Positions 7,004 through 14,682 of a stretch of 16,905 nucleotides of DNA are shown piece after piece. Each line of letters opens with the position of its first letter. Positions within the stretch are counted from its first letter, which is position 1. This stretch comes from CAZYVA01 sp964650695 (GTDB lineage: Bacteria; Bacillota; Clostridia; Lachnospirales; Lachnospiraceae): positions 1-16,905 of the forward strand of contig CAZYVA010000036.1 of the NCBI GenBank assembly GCA_964650695.1. The letters run 5' to 3'. Made by a program: the position numbers and the translations under genes. Under the pieces are notes generated by a model. That model did not search any database and was not told the DNA's origin. It saw nothing but the letters and a program-made list of their open reading frames with translations.

Positions 7004-7555
7004 ATGGCCATCCGAAAGATTCGAGAAATAGGGGATGAAGTTTTAACAAAACCGTGCAAAGAGGTCACAAAGATGACGCTCCGGAACAAAATTTTGATCC
7101 ATGACATGCTGGACACGATGTACGATTACTCCGGGGTGGGGCTTGCCGCGCCGCAGGTCGGGATCCTGAAAAGGATCGTCGTGGTGGATGTGAGCGAAGC
7201 GAAGGAAGAACAGGAAAAGCAGGAAAAGCCTGAGGGGCCTGCAAAGCCGGGCGGCCGTCCTGTTGACAGCTCCGGCGGGCCGTATGTACTGGTCAACCCG
7301 GAGATCGTGGAGGCGCAGGGAGAGCAGACAGGGGAGGAAGGATGCCTGAGCGTCCCCGGAAAGTACGGGATCGTGACCCGCCCGGCGTATGTAAAGATCC
7401 GCGCCATGAACGAGGACATGGAAGAGATCGAGGTTGAGGCGGAGGGATTGCTTGCCCGTGCGTTCTGCCATGAGATCGACCATTTAGACGGGCGGATGTA
7501 TGTGGATTTGGTGAAGGATGGGCTGCGCAATGTAGAAGAAAACAAAGAAATCTGA
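7004..7555 (+). CDS. def: Peptide deformylase, with an inserted low-complexity segment
   Basis: A 183-residue metalloenzyme that removes the formyl group from the N-terminal methionine of new proteins at the ribosome exit. The three signature motifs are present: GVGLAAPQVG (44-53), EEGCLS (111-116, metal ligand Cys114) and HEIDH (156-160, ligands His156 and His160, catalytic Glu157). The protein is some 20-30 residues longer than usual because of a hydrophilic stretch at about 65-91, rich in Glu, Lys, Gln, Pro and Gly, between the strand IVVVDVS and the strand PYVLVNPEI. The start has AAGGAG at 6984-6989, a rather long 14 nt upstream, so initiation may be modest. It is 23 bp from fmt, the enzyme that creates the formyl group's substrate. 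Confidence 0.96.
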   Translation: MAIRKIREIGDEVLTKPCKEVTKMTLRNKILIHDMLDTMYDYSGVGLAAPQVGILKRIVVVDVSEAKEEQEKQEKPEGPAKPGGRPVDSSGGPYVLVNPEIVEAQGEQTGEEGCLSVPGKYGIVTRPAYVKIRAMNEDMEEIEVEAEGLLARAFCHEIDHLDGRMYVDLVKDGLRNVEENKEI

Positions 7556-7578
7556 AATAAAGGGGTTTTTGAATCGTT

Positions 7579-8523
7579 ATGAAAATTATTTTTATGGGGA
7601 CTCCGGATTTTTCCGTAAGGACGCTGGAAGCGCTGGCAGCGGCAGGGCATGAGGTGGCGTTGGCAGTGACCCAGCCGGATAAGCCGAGGGGCCGGGGCGC
7701 GAAGATGCAGTATACACCGGTGAAAGAGGCGGCTTTGCGGCGCCGGATCCCGGTGTACCAGCCAAAAAAAGTACGGGAGCCTGAATGTGTCGGAATGCTT
7801 CAGGGGTATGGGGCGGATGTGATCGTGGTGGCGGCATTCGGGCAGATCCTGCCGAAAGAGATCCTGGAGCTTACGCCTTATGGATGTATCAATGTCCATG
7901 CGTCCCTGCTTCCCAAATACCGGGGCGCTGCCCCGATCCAGTGGGCCGTCATCAACGGAGAGGCTATCAGCGGCGTGACGACGATGCAGATGGACGAAGG
8001 CTTGGATACAGGGGATATGCTGCTAAAAACAGAGGTGCCCTTAGAGGAAAAGGAAACCGGAGGGAGCCTTCATGATAAGCTCGCCGAAGCGGGGGCAAAG
8101 CTCTGCGTGGAGACACTGAAAGCATTGGAGGAAGGGACTGTGACGCCCGAAAAACAGGGCGGGAGCCCGACCCCGTATGCAAGAATGCTGGACAAAAGCC
8201 TGGGGGACATCCGCTGGGGGGCGTCCGCCCTTGCGGTGGAACGGCTGGCGCGGGGATTGGATCCGTGGCCCGGCGCTTATACCCGGTGGGAAGGAAAAGT
8301 TATGAAAATCTGGGAAACGCAGGCCGTCCCTTATGATACGCCCGGCGCGCCGCCCGGGACAGTCACAAAGGTAGAAAAAGACGGCTTTCTCGTGCAGACC
8401 GGGGAAGGGCAGCTGAAAATCCTGGGACTCCAGATACCGGGGAAAAAACGGATGGAAGCAGGGGCTTTCCTGCGTGGTTATCCGATAGCCGAAGGCATGA
8501 CCCTGGGGGGAGAGGCACGATGA
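7579..8523 (+). CDS. fmt: Methionyl-tRNA formyltransferase
   Basis: A 314-residue cytoplasmic enzyme that transfers a formyl group from 10-formyltetrahydrofolate to Met-tRNA(fMet), making the bacterial initiator; Def, encoded just upstream, later removes it. The N-terminal Rossmann domain opens with IIFMGTPDFSV and holds the catalytic triad Asn105 and His107 in INVHASLLPKYRGAAPI and Asp143 in GLDTGDM. A mobile loop (35-45, PRGRGAKM) and the C-terminal OB-like domain (from about 205) are also present. The length is normal. AGGGG at 7561-7565 precedes the ATG by 13 nt. The stop overlaps an ATG (ATGA) that opens only a 6-codon frame, and 105 bp separate fmt from the next gene. Confidence 0.97.
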   Translation: MKIIFMGTPDFSVRTLEALAAAGHEVALAVTQPDKPRGRGAKMQYTPVKEAALRRRIPVYQPKKVREPECVGMLQGYGADVIVVAAFGQILPKEILELTPYGCINVHASLLPKYRGAAPIQWAVINGEAISGVTTMQMDEGLDTGDMLLKTEVPLEEKETGGSLHDKLAEAGAKLCVETLKALEEGTVTPEKQGGSPTPYARMLDKSLGDIRWGASALAVERLARGLDPWPGAYTRWEGKVMKIWETQAVPYDTPGAPPGTVTKVEKDGFLVQTGEGQLKILGLQIPGKKRMEAGAFLRGYPIAEGMTLGGEAR

Positions 8524-8628
8524 AAGGGACCGTCCTGTGAAGCCGCTGCCCGCCGATGGCGCTGCCATGAGGGGGAGCAGTCCGGCTGCGGGAAAACGTA
8601 TGCGTATCAATCGCAGGAGGTGAAGGGT

Positions 8629-9336
8629 ATGTATTATTATCCAATGTATTTTGACAGAACGTATCTGCTCGTGCTTGTGGGTGTTGTGATCTGCCTTTTG
8701 GCGTCCGCACGGATGAACAGTACGTTCCGGAAATATTCAAACGTCCGGAACCATTCCGGGATGACAGGGAGAGAGGCGGCGGAGCGGATACTTGCCATGT
8801 CCGGGATCCGGGATGTGAGGGTTGCGCATGTATCGGGCAGCCTGACCGACCATTATGACCCGCGGACGAAGGTCGTGCGCCTTTCGGACGCCACGTACAA
8901 TTCCACATCGGTCGCTGCGCTCGGCGTAGCGGCGCATGAGTGCGGCCATGCCGCGCAGCATGCGCATGGATACGCGCCGCTGTCGATCCGCTCCGCCCTG
9001 GTGCCGGTCGCCAATTTCGGGAGCAGCATTGCCTGGCCGTTGATCCTGATCGGCCTGCTGATGAACAGCGAGATGTCCCAGATGCTTCTGAACCTTGGGA
9101 TACTGGCTTTTTCCCTGGCGGTCCTCTTCCAGCTCGTGACGCTTCCGGTGGAGTTCAACGCTTCCTCCAGGGCTTTGCGGATTTTAGGGGACACAGGGCT
9201 TTTGTATGAAAATGAAGTGAAGGATACGAGGAAGGTTTTGACGGCGGCGGCATTGACCTATGTTGCAGGCGCGGCGTCCGCGATCCTGCAGCTTCTGCGT
9301 ATCCTTCTTTTGACGCAGAACCGCAGGCGTGATTAG
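8629..9336 (+). CDS. Membrane zinc metallopeptidase, YugP family
   Basis: A 235-residue membrane protein of the Zn_peptidase_2 (YugP) family; substrate unknown. The zinc-protease motif HECGH is at residues 103-107 (ligands His103 and His107, catalytic Glu104). PVEFNASSRA at 173-182 contains the probable third ligand, Glu175. Hydrophobic segments lie at about 11-27, 122-145, 152-173 and 203-229, so it is probably a polytopic membrane protease. The start at 8629 follows GCAGGAGG (8613-8620) by 8 nt; the GTG at 8620 lies inside that site and is rejected. Its place between fmt and rsmB is an addition to the Bacillus order, where yugP is located elsewhere. A regulatory or quality-control role in the membrane is only an inference. 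Confidence 0.92.
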   Translation: MYYYPMYFDRTYLLVLVGVVICLLASARMNSTFRKYSNVRNHSGMTGREAAERILAMSGIRDVRVAHVSGSLTDHYDPRTKVVRLSDATYNSTSVAALGVAAHECGHAAQHAHGYAPLSIRSALVPVANFGSSIAWPLILIGLLMNSEMSQMLLNLGILAFSLAVLFQLVTLPVEFNASSRALRILGDTGLLYENEVKDTRKVLTAAALTYVAGAASAILQLLRILLLTQNRRRD

Positions 9337-9397
9337 CCTCAGCCCATTTCCTGGGTCTTCCGTAAGCAAGTGATGTAAGAGTAAGGGGTGGCCAAAG

Positions 9398-10699
9398 ATG
9401 GCGGATTCTGTAAACACAAGGGAAATTGTCCTGGACATCCTGCTTGCTGTCTTAAGGGACGGGGAATACAGCCATATTGCCCTGTCCCGGATATTAGGGC
9501 AATACCAGTATTTGGGAAAGCAGGAGCGGGCGTTTATTACGAGGCTGGCGGAAGGGACATTAGAGCGCATGATTGAACTGGACGCGATACTGGATCAGGT
9601 ATCGAGCGTGCGAGTGTCCCGGATGAAGCCGGCCATCCGCTTGATTTTAAGAAGCAGCGTCTATCAGATGAAATATATGGACAGCGTGCCGGACCGGGCC
9701 GTATGCGATGAGGCGGTAAAGCTTACGAAAAAAAGAGGTTTCCGGAATTTAGCAGGCTTTGTGAACGGAGTACTCCGGAATCTTGCGGGGGACAAAGACA
9801 AGCTTACGGTTTCCAGGAAAGACCCGCTGGAAAATATGTCTGTCCGGTATTCCATCCCGGAATGGATTTTAAAACAATGGGTTTCAGAATATGGCCTTGC
9901 GCAGGCGGAAAAGATGGCGGCCTCGTTTTTGGAGGAACGCCCGGTTTGTATCCGCTGCAATCTGCTGGAATGCCAGCCCAAAGAGTTGCAACGATCCCTG
10001 GCATCGGAAGGTGTCCAGGCAGAGGAAGTGCCGGGTGTCCCTTACGCATTTTATATCCGGGGGTATGACTACCTGCCCGGTCTGGCAAGTTTTCAAAAGG
10101 GCTGGTTTTTTGTGCAGGATCTCAGTTCCATGCAGGTCGCAGAGTGGGCGGACCCGCAGCCGGGGGATCTCGTGCTGGACGTCTGCGCCGCGCCCGGAGG
10201 AAAGGCAGTCCATCTCGCGGAGAAAATGGGCAATACCGGGATGGTGACCGCCAGGGATCTATCGGATTATAAAGTAAGGCTGATTGAGGAGAATATCGAG
10301 AGGAGCCATCTCTCCAATATCCGGGCGGAATGCATGGACGCGCGCATCCTTGACGAAGAGTGGCGGGGACGCGCGGATATTGTCGTCGCCGACCTGCCTT
10401 GTTCCGGCCTTGGGGTGCTGGGGAGAAAGACCGATTTAAAATATAAAATGACGCTCCAGATACAGGAAGACCTCGTATGCCTGCAGAAAAAAATCCTTGG
10501 CGTCGTGCAGGTTTACGTGAAGCCTGGCGGGAAGCTTGTATACAGCACCTGTACGGTACACAGGAAAGAAAACGAAGAAATGGCCCGGTATTTCCTGCAC
10601 CGCTATCCGGAGTTTGAGCTTGTAAGGCAAAAGCAGAGCCTGCCGGGGATCGACGAAGGGGATGGGTTCTATCTTGCGCTGATGAGGAGAACAAAGTGA
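9398..10699 (+). CDS. rsmB: 16S rRNA (cytosine-967 C5)-methyltransferase RsmB (Sun)
   Basis: A 433-residue S-adenosylmethionine-dependent enzyme that methylates C967 of 16S rRNA. The first 135 residues form a NusB-like RNA-binding domain. The Rossmann methyltransferase domain follows, with the SAM-binding motif DVCAAPGGK (261-269), the acidic residue of VTARDLS (283-289), DLPCSGLG (332-339) with Cys335, and STCTVHRKENEE (383-394) whose Cys385 should be the catalytic nucleophile. Both cysteines of the m5C family are present. The ATG at 9398 has AAGGGGTGG (9383-9391) at good spacing. The last four bases (GTGA) contain the GTG start of rlmN, so the two rRNA methylases are probably translationally coupled. 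Confidence 0.96.
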   Translation: MADSVNTREIVLDILLAVLRDGEYSHIALSRILGQYQYLGKQERAFITRLAEGTLERMIELDAILDQVSSVRVSRMKPAIRLILRSSVYQMKYMDSVPDRAVCDEAVKLTKKRGFRNLAGFVNGVLRNLAGDKDKLTVSRKDPLENMSVRYSIPEWILKQWVSEYGLAQAEKMAASFLEERPVCIRCNLLECQPKELQRSLASEGVQAEEVPGVPYAFYIRGYDYLPGLASFQKGWFFVQDLSSMQVAEWADPQPGDLVLDVCAAPGGKAVHLAEKMGNTGMVTARDLSDYKVRLIEENIERSHLSNIRAECMDARILDEEWRGRADIVVADLPCSGLGVLGRKTDLKYKMTLQIQEDLVCLQKKILGVVQVYVKPGGKLVYSTCTVHRKENEEMARYFLHRYPEFELVRQKQSLPGIDEGDGFYLALMRRTK

Positions 10700-11739
10700 A
10701 AAAGGACATTTTATCATATCAATACGAAGAGTTGACGCGGGAGATGGAAAGCCTGGGAGAGAAACCGTTCCGTGGGCAGCAGGTTTATGAATGGCTGCAC
10801 AGGAAGCTGAGCCTGGATTTTGAGGAAATGACGAATCTTTCAAAACCGCTGCGGAAAACCTTGCGGGAGGGCTATGAGATCTGTAGGATGGAGCCTGTTG
10901 CGAGGCGGGTCTCGCAGACAGGGCCAACGGAAAAATTTTTATTCGGGCTGTCGGACGGGAACCGGATCGAGAGTGTCTGGATGCGGCGGCGTTACGGCAA
11001 TTCCGTCTGTATCTCTTCCCAGGCCGGCTGCCGGATGGGCTGCCGGTTCTGCGCTTCCGGGCAGGACGGGCTGGCAAGGGACCTCAAGCCATCGGAAATG
11101 CTGGGGCAGGTCTATCAGATCCAGCGTATCACCGGGGAAAGAGTGTCCAACATCGTCGTGATGGGGACAGGTGAGCCATTGGACAATTATGACAATTTCC
11201 TGAAATTCGTCCGCATGGCCAGTGACAGCCATGGGCTGAATATCAGCCAGAGGAATATGGCCGTGTCCACCTGCGGGATCGTCCCCGCGATAAAAAAACT
11301 GGCAAAAGAAAGGCTGCAGATCACGTTGGCGCTCTCCCTCCATGCCCCTACGCAGGAGAAAAGGCAGAAGCTGATGCCCATCGCGTCCCGCTATCCTCTT
11401 TCAGAGGTCCTGGCGGCCTGCGATGGATATTTTGAACAGACCGGGCGGCGTCCGACCTTTGAGTACAGCCTGATAAAGGGCGTCAACGACCAGCCGGAAG
11501 ACGCGGAAGGGCTCATACGCCTGCTGAAAGGGCGCAACTGCCATCTGAACCTGATTTTGGCAAACCCCGTCAAAGGGCGGGAGTTTAGGCGGCCCGATGA
11601 AAAAAGCGCAGCGGATTTTAAACGCAGGCTGAAAAAAGGCGGGCTAAACGCCACCATCCGGAAACCCCTCGGAACCGATATCGAGGGAGCTTGTGGACAG
11701 CTCCGGCGGGGCTATGCCCAGGGACAGCCGTTGGGGTAG
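10696..11739 (+). CDS. rlmN: Dual-specificity RNA methyltransferase RlmN (23S A2503 / tRNA A37)
   Basis: A 347-residue radical-SAM enzyme that makes 2-methyladenosine at A2503 of 23S rRNA and at A37 of some tRNAs. The iron-sulfur cluster cysteines are in CRMGCRFC (Cys112, Cys116, Cys119; CxxxCxxC). GTGEPL is at 157-162, and the conserved Cys333 in GACGQL is the residue that becomes methylated during catalysis. The N-terminal accessory domain includes KPFRGQQVYEWLH (23-35). It uses a GTG start that overlaps the rsmB stop by four bases; GAGGAG (10684-10689) lies 6 nt before it. The gene ends inside the stem of a terminator hairpin and closes the first operon. The family also includes Cfr resistance enzymes, but the overall sequence is RlmN-like. 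Confidence 0.96.
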   Translation: MKKDILSYQYEELTREMESLGEKPFRGQQVYEWLHRKLSLDFEEMTNLSKPLRKTLREGYEICRMEPVARRVSQTGPTEKFLFGLSDGNRIESVWMRRRYGNSVCISSQAGCRMGCRFCASGQDGLARDLKPSEMLGQVYQIQRITGERVSNIVVMGTGEPLDNYDNFLKFVRMASDSHGLNISQRNMAVSTCGIVPAIKKLAKERLQITLALSLHAPTQEKRQKLMPIASRYPLSEVLAACDGYFEQTGRRPTFEYSLIKGVNDQPEDAEGLIRLLKGRNCHLNLILANPVKGREFRRPDEKSAADFKRRLKKGGLNATIRKPLGTDIEGACGQLRRGYAQGQPLG

Positions 11740-11770
11740 GCGCCAATGGCGCCCATCCCAACCAATTTTT
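11730..11770 (+). terminator. Intrinsic terminator after rlmN
   Basis: An arm at 11730-11744 pairs with 11748-11762 through 15 positions (one A-C mismatch, one G-U pair) around a 3-nt AAT loop. The inner six pairs are GGCGCC with GGCGCC. The stem is followed after three bases by five Ts (11766-11770). It begins inside the rlmN stop region and should separate the murE-rlmN unit from the stp-thiN unit. Confidence 0.75.
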
Positions 11771-11800
11771 CACCATAGTATTTTCTTTTTTTGTTCTTTA

Positions 11801-11809
11801 TGGTAGAAT
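11801..11809 (+). promoter_or_regulatory. Extended -10 promoter for the stp-pknB-rsgA-rpe-thiN unit
   Basis: TGGTAGAAT fits an extended -10 (TGn plus TAGAAT). The -35 position at 17-bp spacing is T-rich (TTTTCT at 11781-11786) but poor. The transcript would start near 11816, with a leader of about 75 nt that can form a small GC-rich stem (11826-11831 with 11848-11853). It follows the terminator by about 30 bp, which supports a new transcription unit. Confidence 0.55.
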
Positions 11810-11890
11810 GTGCATAGCTAACAGACCGCGCAGCCTGTGGGTCCGCGGCGCGGCAAACCATCCACATCCTTCATACAGGGAGAATACGAT

Positions 11891-12634
11891 ATGAAGCTAT
11901 TCGCAAAAACTGATGTTGGCAGAAAACGAGAGGTGAACCAGGATTACGTATTTGTGACGGACATGCCGGTGGGGCCGTTCCCCAACCTTCTGGTAGTGGC
12001 GGACGGCATGGGGGGCCACAAAGCGGGGGATTTTGCGTCGAAATACACTGTGAAAGTGCTGAGGGAAGAGCTGGGGAAGACGGAGCTGAAAAAGCCCGAA
12101 GAAATCCTTTTGGAGATCGTCCGCATTGCGAACCACAGGCTGATCCAGGAAGCCCAGACCGATGTAAAGCTGGACGGGATGGGGACCACCCTTGTCGTAG
12201 CGACCGTGATCGGCAATACGCTTCATTTTGCAAATGTCGGCGACAGCCGCCTGTATTTGATCAATGATAAGATCCGCCAGCTTTCCAAAGACCATTCCCT
12301 TGTGGAAGAGATGGTACGGCTGGGAGGGATCCGGGCGGAAGAGGCAAAAAACCATCCGGATAAAAATATCATCACACGGGCCATGGGGGTGAAAGAGGAT
12401 GTAGAAGCGGACATTTACGAATACCGCCTGAACAAGGGCGACCTGCTTTTGATGTGTACGGATGGACTCAGCAACATGGTAGAAGACGAGGATATGTTTG
12501 ATATTGTAAAAGGCTCCCGCGATATCGTGGAAGCCGTATTAAAATTGATAGAGAAGGCCAACAGCAATGGTGGGAGAGATAACATAGGGGTTGTTATGGC
12601 AGAGCCGTTGCCCGACGAGGTGGAGGTATGGTAA
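11891..12634 (+). CDS. stp: PP2C-type Ser/Thr protein phosphatase (Stp/PrpC)
   Basis: A 247-residue soluble PPM-family phosphatase that reverses phosphorylation by the kinase encoded next to it. The metal-binding aspartates are all visible: Asp18 in NQDYV, Asp38 in VVADGMGGH, Asp191 in CTDGLSNMV and Asp230 in GGRDNIGVV. Further family motifs are GMGTTLV (97-102), ANVGDSRLYLI (114-124) and LSKDHSLV (131-138). The ATG at 11891 has AGGGAGA (11877-11883) 7 nt upstream; an in-frame upstream ATG at 11837 would add a non-conserved leader. The 3' end overlaps pknB by 7 bases, typical of the phosphatase-kinase pair in Firmicutes (B. subtilis prpC-prkC). Confidence 0.96.
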   Translation: MKLFAKTDVGRKREVNQDYVFVTDMPVGPFPNLLVVADGMGGHKAGDFASKYTVKVLREELGKTELKKPEEILLEIVRIANHRLIQEAQTDVKLDGMGTTLVVATVIGNTLHFANVGDSRLYLINDKIRQLSKDHSLVEEMVRLGGIRAEEAKNHPDKNIITRAMGVKEDVEADIYEYRLNKGDLLLMCTDGLSNMVEDEDMFDIVKGSRDIVEAVLKLIEKANSNGGRDNIGVVMAEPLPDEVEVW

Positions 12635-14682
12635 GCGGTGGGATCATTTTAGGAAAGCGTTATGAAATCGTCAGTAAAATCGGCGCGGGCGGGATGGCGG
12701 ACGTTTATAAGGGGCGGGATGTCAAGCTCAACCGTTACGTGGCGATCAAGGTTTTGAAAAAAGAGTATCAGGAGGATGCGGATTTTGTACGGAAGTTCCG
12801 TTCAGAAGCGCAGGCTGCCGCCGGGCTTTTACACCCCAATATTGTAAATGTCTACGACGCGGGGGAAGACCGGGGGCTTTACTATATCGTGATGGAGCTT
12901 GTGGAGGGCATCACCCTGAAGGAATACATCAAGCGGAAGGGAAAGCTGTCCCACAAGGAGATTGTCAATATCGCGGTCCAGATGTGCAATGGGATCGGCT
13001 GCGCGCACGCGGCGGACATCATCCACCGGGATATCAAGCCGCAGAATATCATCATCTCCAAGGACGGGAAAGTGAAAGTAACCGACTTTGGGATAGCGAA
13101 AGCGACCACCTCCCATACGGTCAGCTCCAATGCGATGGGGTCTGTCCATTATACGTCCCCGGAGCAGGCGAGGGGGAGGTTCAGCGACGCAAAAAGCGAT
13201 ATTTATTCGATCGGCATCACGTTATTTGAGATGGCCACGGGACGGCTCCCGTTTGTAGGGGATTCCACGGTGACAGTTGCCATCAAGCATTTGCAGGAGG
13301 AGATCACGCCGCCGTCAGAATATGTGCCGGATCTTCCTTACAGCTTAGAGCAGATCATCCTGAAATGCACCCAGAAAAACGGGCAGAGGCGTTACAACAA
13401 TACGGATGAGCTTGTACGCGACCTGAAACGTTCGCTCGTAGACCCGGATGGTGATTTTGTGGTGATACCGCCGCTCCAAAACGCGGATACCGTGATCATC
13501 ACGGATGAGGAATTGGACAATATCCGCGACAACTACGATGGGGACGCGGACGATGATTACGATGATGATTATGATAACGATGACAGCCGTTATAGGAACC
13601 GGGATGAGACTTCTGAGGATGTAAACCCACGGATGAAAAAGATTATGAAGATCCTGACGGTCGTTGTGATCGCGATCATCGTGTTTATCCTGATTTTCGC
13701 GATCGGGAAAGCGGCCGGGATTTTCAAATCCTTCGGCGGGAATACTGCGGACGAAGAGACGGAGGAAGAAGTGGAGGTCCCATCGCTGCTTGGCATGACA
13801 GAGGAGGAGGCCAAAGAGGAAGCGAAAAAATACGACCTGGGGATCCGCGTGACCACGCAGGAGGAATCCACGCAGTATGAGAAAGGGCAGATCTGCAGCC
13901 AGACCCCGGAGGCGGGAGAAAAAGTCGAAAAGAACACTACGATCAAAGTCGTGCTAAGCTCTAAGCTGGTCAGCGAAGAGATCACCGTCCCGGACGTCGC
14001 GGGAAGCGATGAGGACAGCGCGAGGAAGACCCTGGAGGAAGCCGGGTTTACCGTTGGGACGCCCAATTATGTCTACGACGGATCCGTCGGAGAAGGGGAA
14101 GTCATATCGACGGATCCGGAAGCCGGCGCCAGCGTGGCAAGCGGGACGGAGATCATCATGAATGTCAGCAAGGGGACAAAAAAAGTCACAGTCCCGAGCG
14201 TGGTCGGGAAAAGCGAGTCGTCAGCGAAATCCACGCTTTCCGACCTTGGCCTGAAGAGTACGGTGACAACGGAGTACAGTAATTCCGTCGATCAAGGCAT
14301 CGTTATCTCCCAGAGCATTTCCAAAGGGACGAAGGTGGCAGCCGGGACTACGGTCAGCCTGGTCGTCAGCAGCGGCGAGAAACCGGAAGAAAAGGTCAGC
14401 GTCCCGGATCTGAGCGGACAGACGCTGCAGGGCGCCAAGTCCCTGCTTGAGAGCAAAGGCCTGACGCTGGTGGACGGCGGGCAGGAGATCAGCAATGTTG
14501 CGATTGGGAAGGTCACCCGCTGGAGCCCGTCCGGAAGCGTCAAGAAAGGAACGCAGGTGACGGTCTGGATCAGCAGCGGATCCGGAACCGAGAATAATGA
14601 TTCCACCGACTCTCCATCGAATACGGAAGATCCGGCCGCGCAGCCAACGACCGAAACCGGGCAGGATACGGTGGGGCAATAA
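12628..14682 (+). CDS. pknB: PASTA-domain membrane Ser/Thr protein kinase (PknB/PrkC)
   Basis: A 684-residue receptor kinase that senses cell-wall fragments or lipid II and controls division, wall synthesis and, in spore formers, germination. The cytoplasmic kinase domain (about 12-275) has the glycine loop GAGGMADVY (19-27), Lys41 in VAIKV, HRDIKPQN with catalytic Asp135, DFG at 153-155, and a Ser/Thr-rich activation loop (160-172) before GSVHYTSPEQA. An Asp/Tyr-rich linker (about 301-331) leads to one membrane helix (about 342-359). Four PASTA repeats follow outside the cell at about 384-447, 452-517, 520-584 and 590-656, each starting with a V-P pair, and a Ser/Thr/Glu-rich tail ends the protein. 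The ATG lies within the end of stp; GAGG at 12617-12620 is at good spacing, while a closer GGAGG is too near. Confidence 0.97.
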   Translation: MVSGGIILGKRYEIVSKIGAGGMADVYKGRDVKLNRYVAIKVLKKEYQEDADFVRKFRSEAQAAAGLLHPNIVNVYDAGEDRGLYYIVMELVEGITLKEYIKRKGKLSHKEIVNIAVQMCNGIGCAHAADIIHRDIKPQNIIISKDGKVKVTDFGIAKATTSHTVSSNAMGSVHYTSPEQARGRFSDAKSDIYSIGITLFEMATGRLPFVGDSTVTVAIKHLQEEITPPSEYVPDLPYSLEQIILKCTQKNGQRRYNNTDELVRDLKRSLVDPDGDFVVIPPLQNADTVIITDEELDNIRDNYDGDADDDYDDDYDNDDSRYRNRDETSEDVNPRMKKIMKILTVVVIAIIVFILIFAIGKAAGIFKSFGGNTADEETEEEVEVPSLLGMTEEEAKEEAKKYDLGIRVTTQEESTQYEKGQICSQTPEAGEKVEKNTTIKVVLSSKLVSEEITVPDVAGSDEDSARKTLEEAGFTVGTPNYVYDGSVGEGEVISTDPEAGASVASGTEIIMNVSKGTKKVTVPSVVGKSESSAKSTLSDLGLKSTVTTEYSNSVDQGIVISQSISKGTKVAAGTTVSLVVSSGEKPEEKVSVPDLSGQTLQGAKSLLESKGLTLVDGGQEISNVAIGKVTRWSPSGSVKKGTQVTVWISSGSGTENNDSTDSPSNTEDPAAQPTTETGQDTVGQ

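Noticed and set aside
8524..8628. Small gene or terminator between fmt and yugP
   Set aside because: The ATGA overlap opens only six codons. A 13-bp inverted repeat at 8556-8568 has no following T-run.
10696..11739. rlmN as a Cfr-type antibiotic resistance methylase
   Set aside because: The gene sits in the conserved chromosomal position after rsmB and its sequence follows RlmN. Nothing suggests acquisition.
13551..13590. GAT/TAT-rich run as a DNA repeat or CRISPR-like element
   Set aside because: It is in-frame coding sequence for the acidic linker of the kinase; there are no regular spacers.
13780..14600. Repeated segments in pknB as a mobile or tandem DNA repeat
   Set aside because: They are four PASTA domains that are similar in protein sequence but diverged in DNA.
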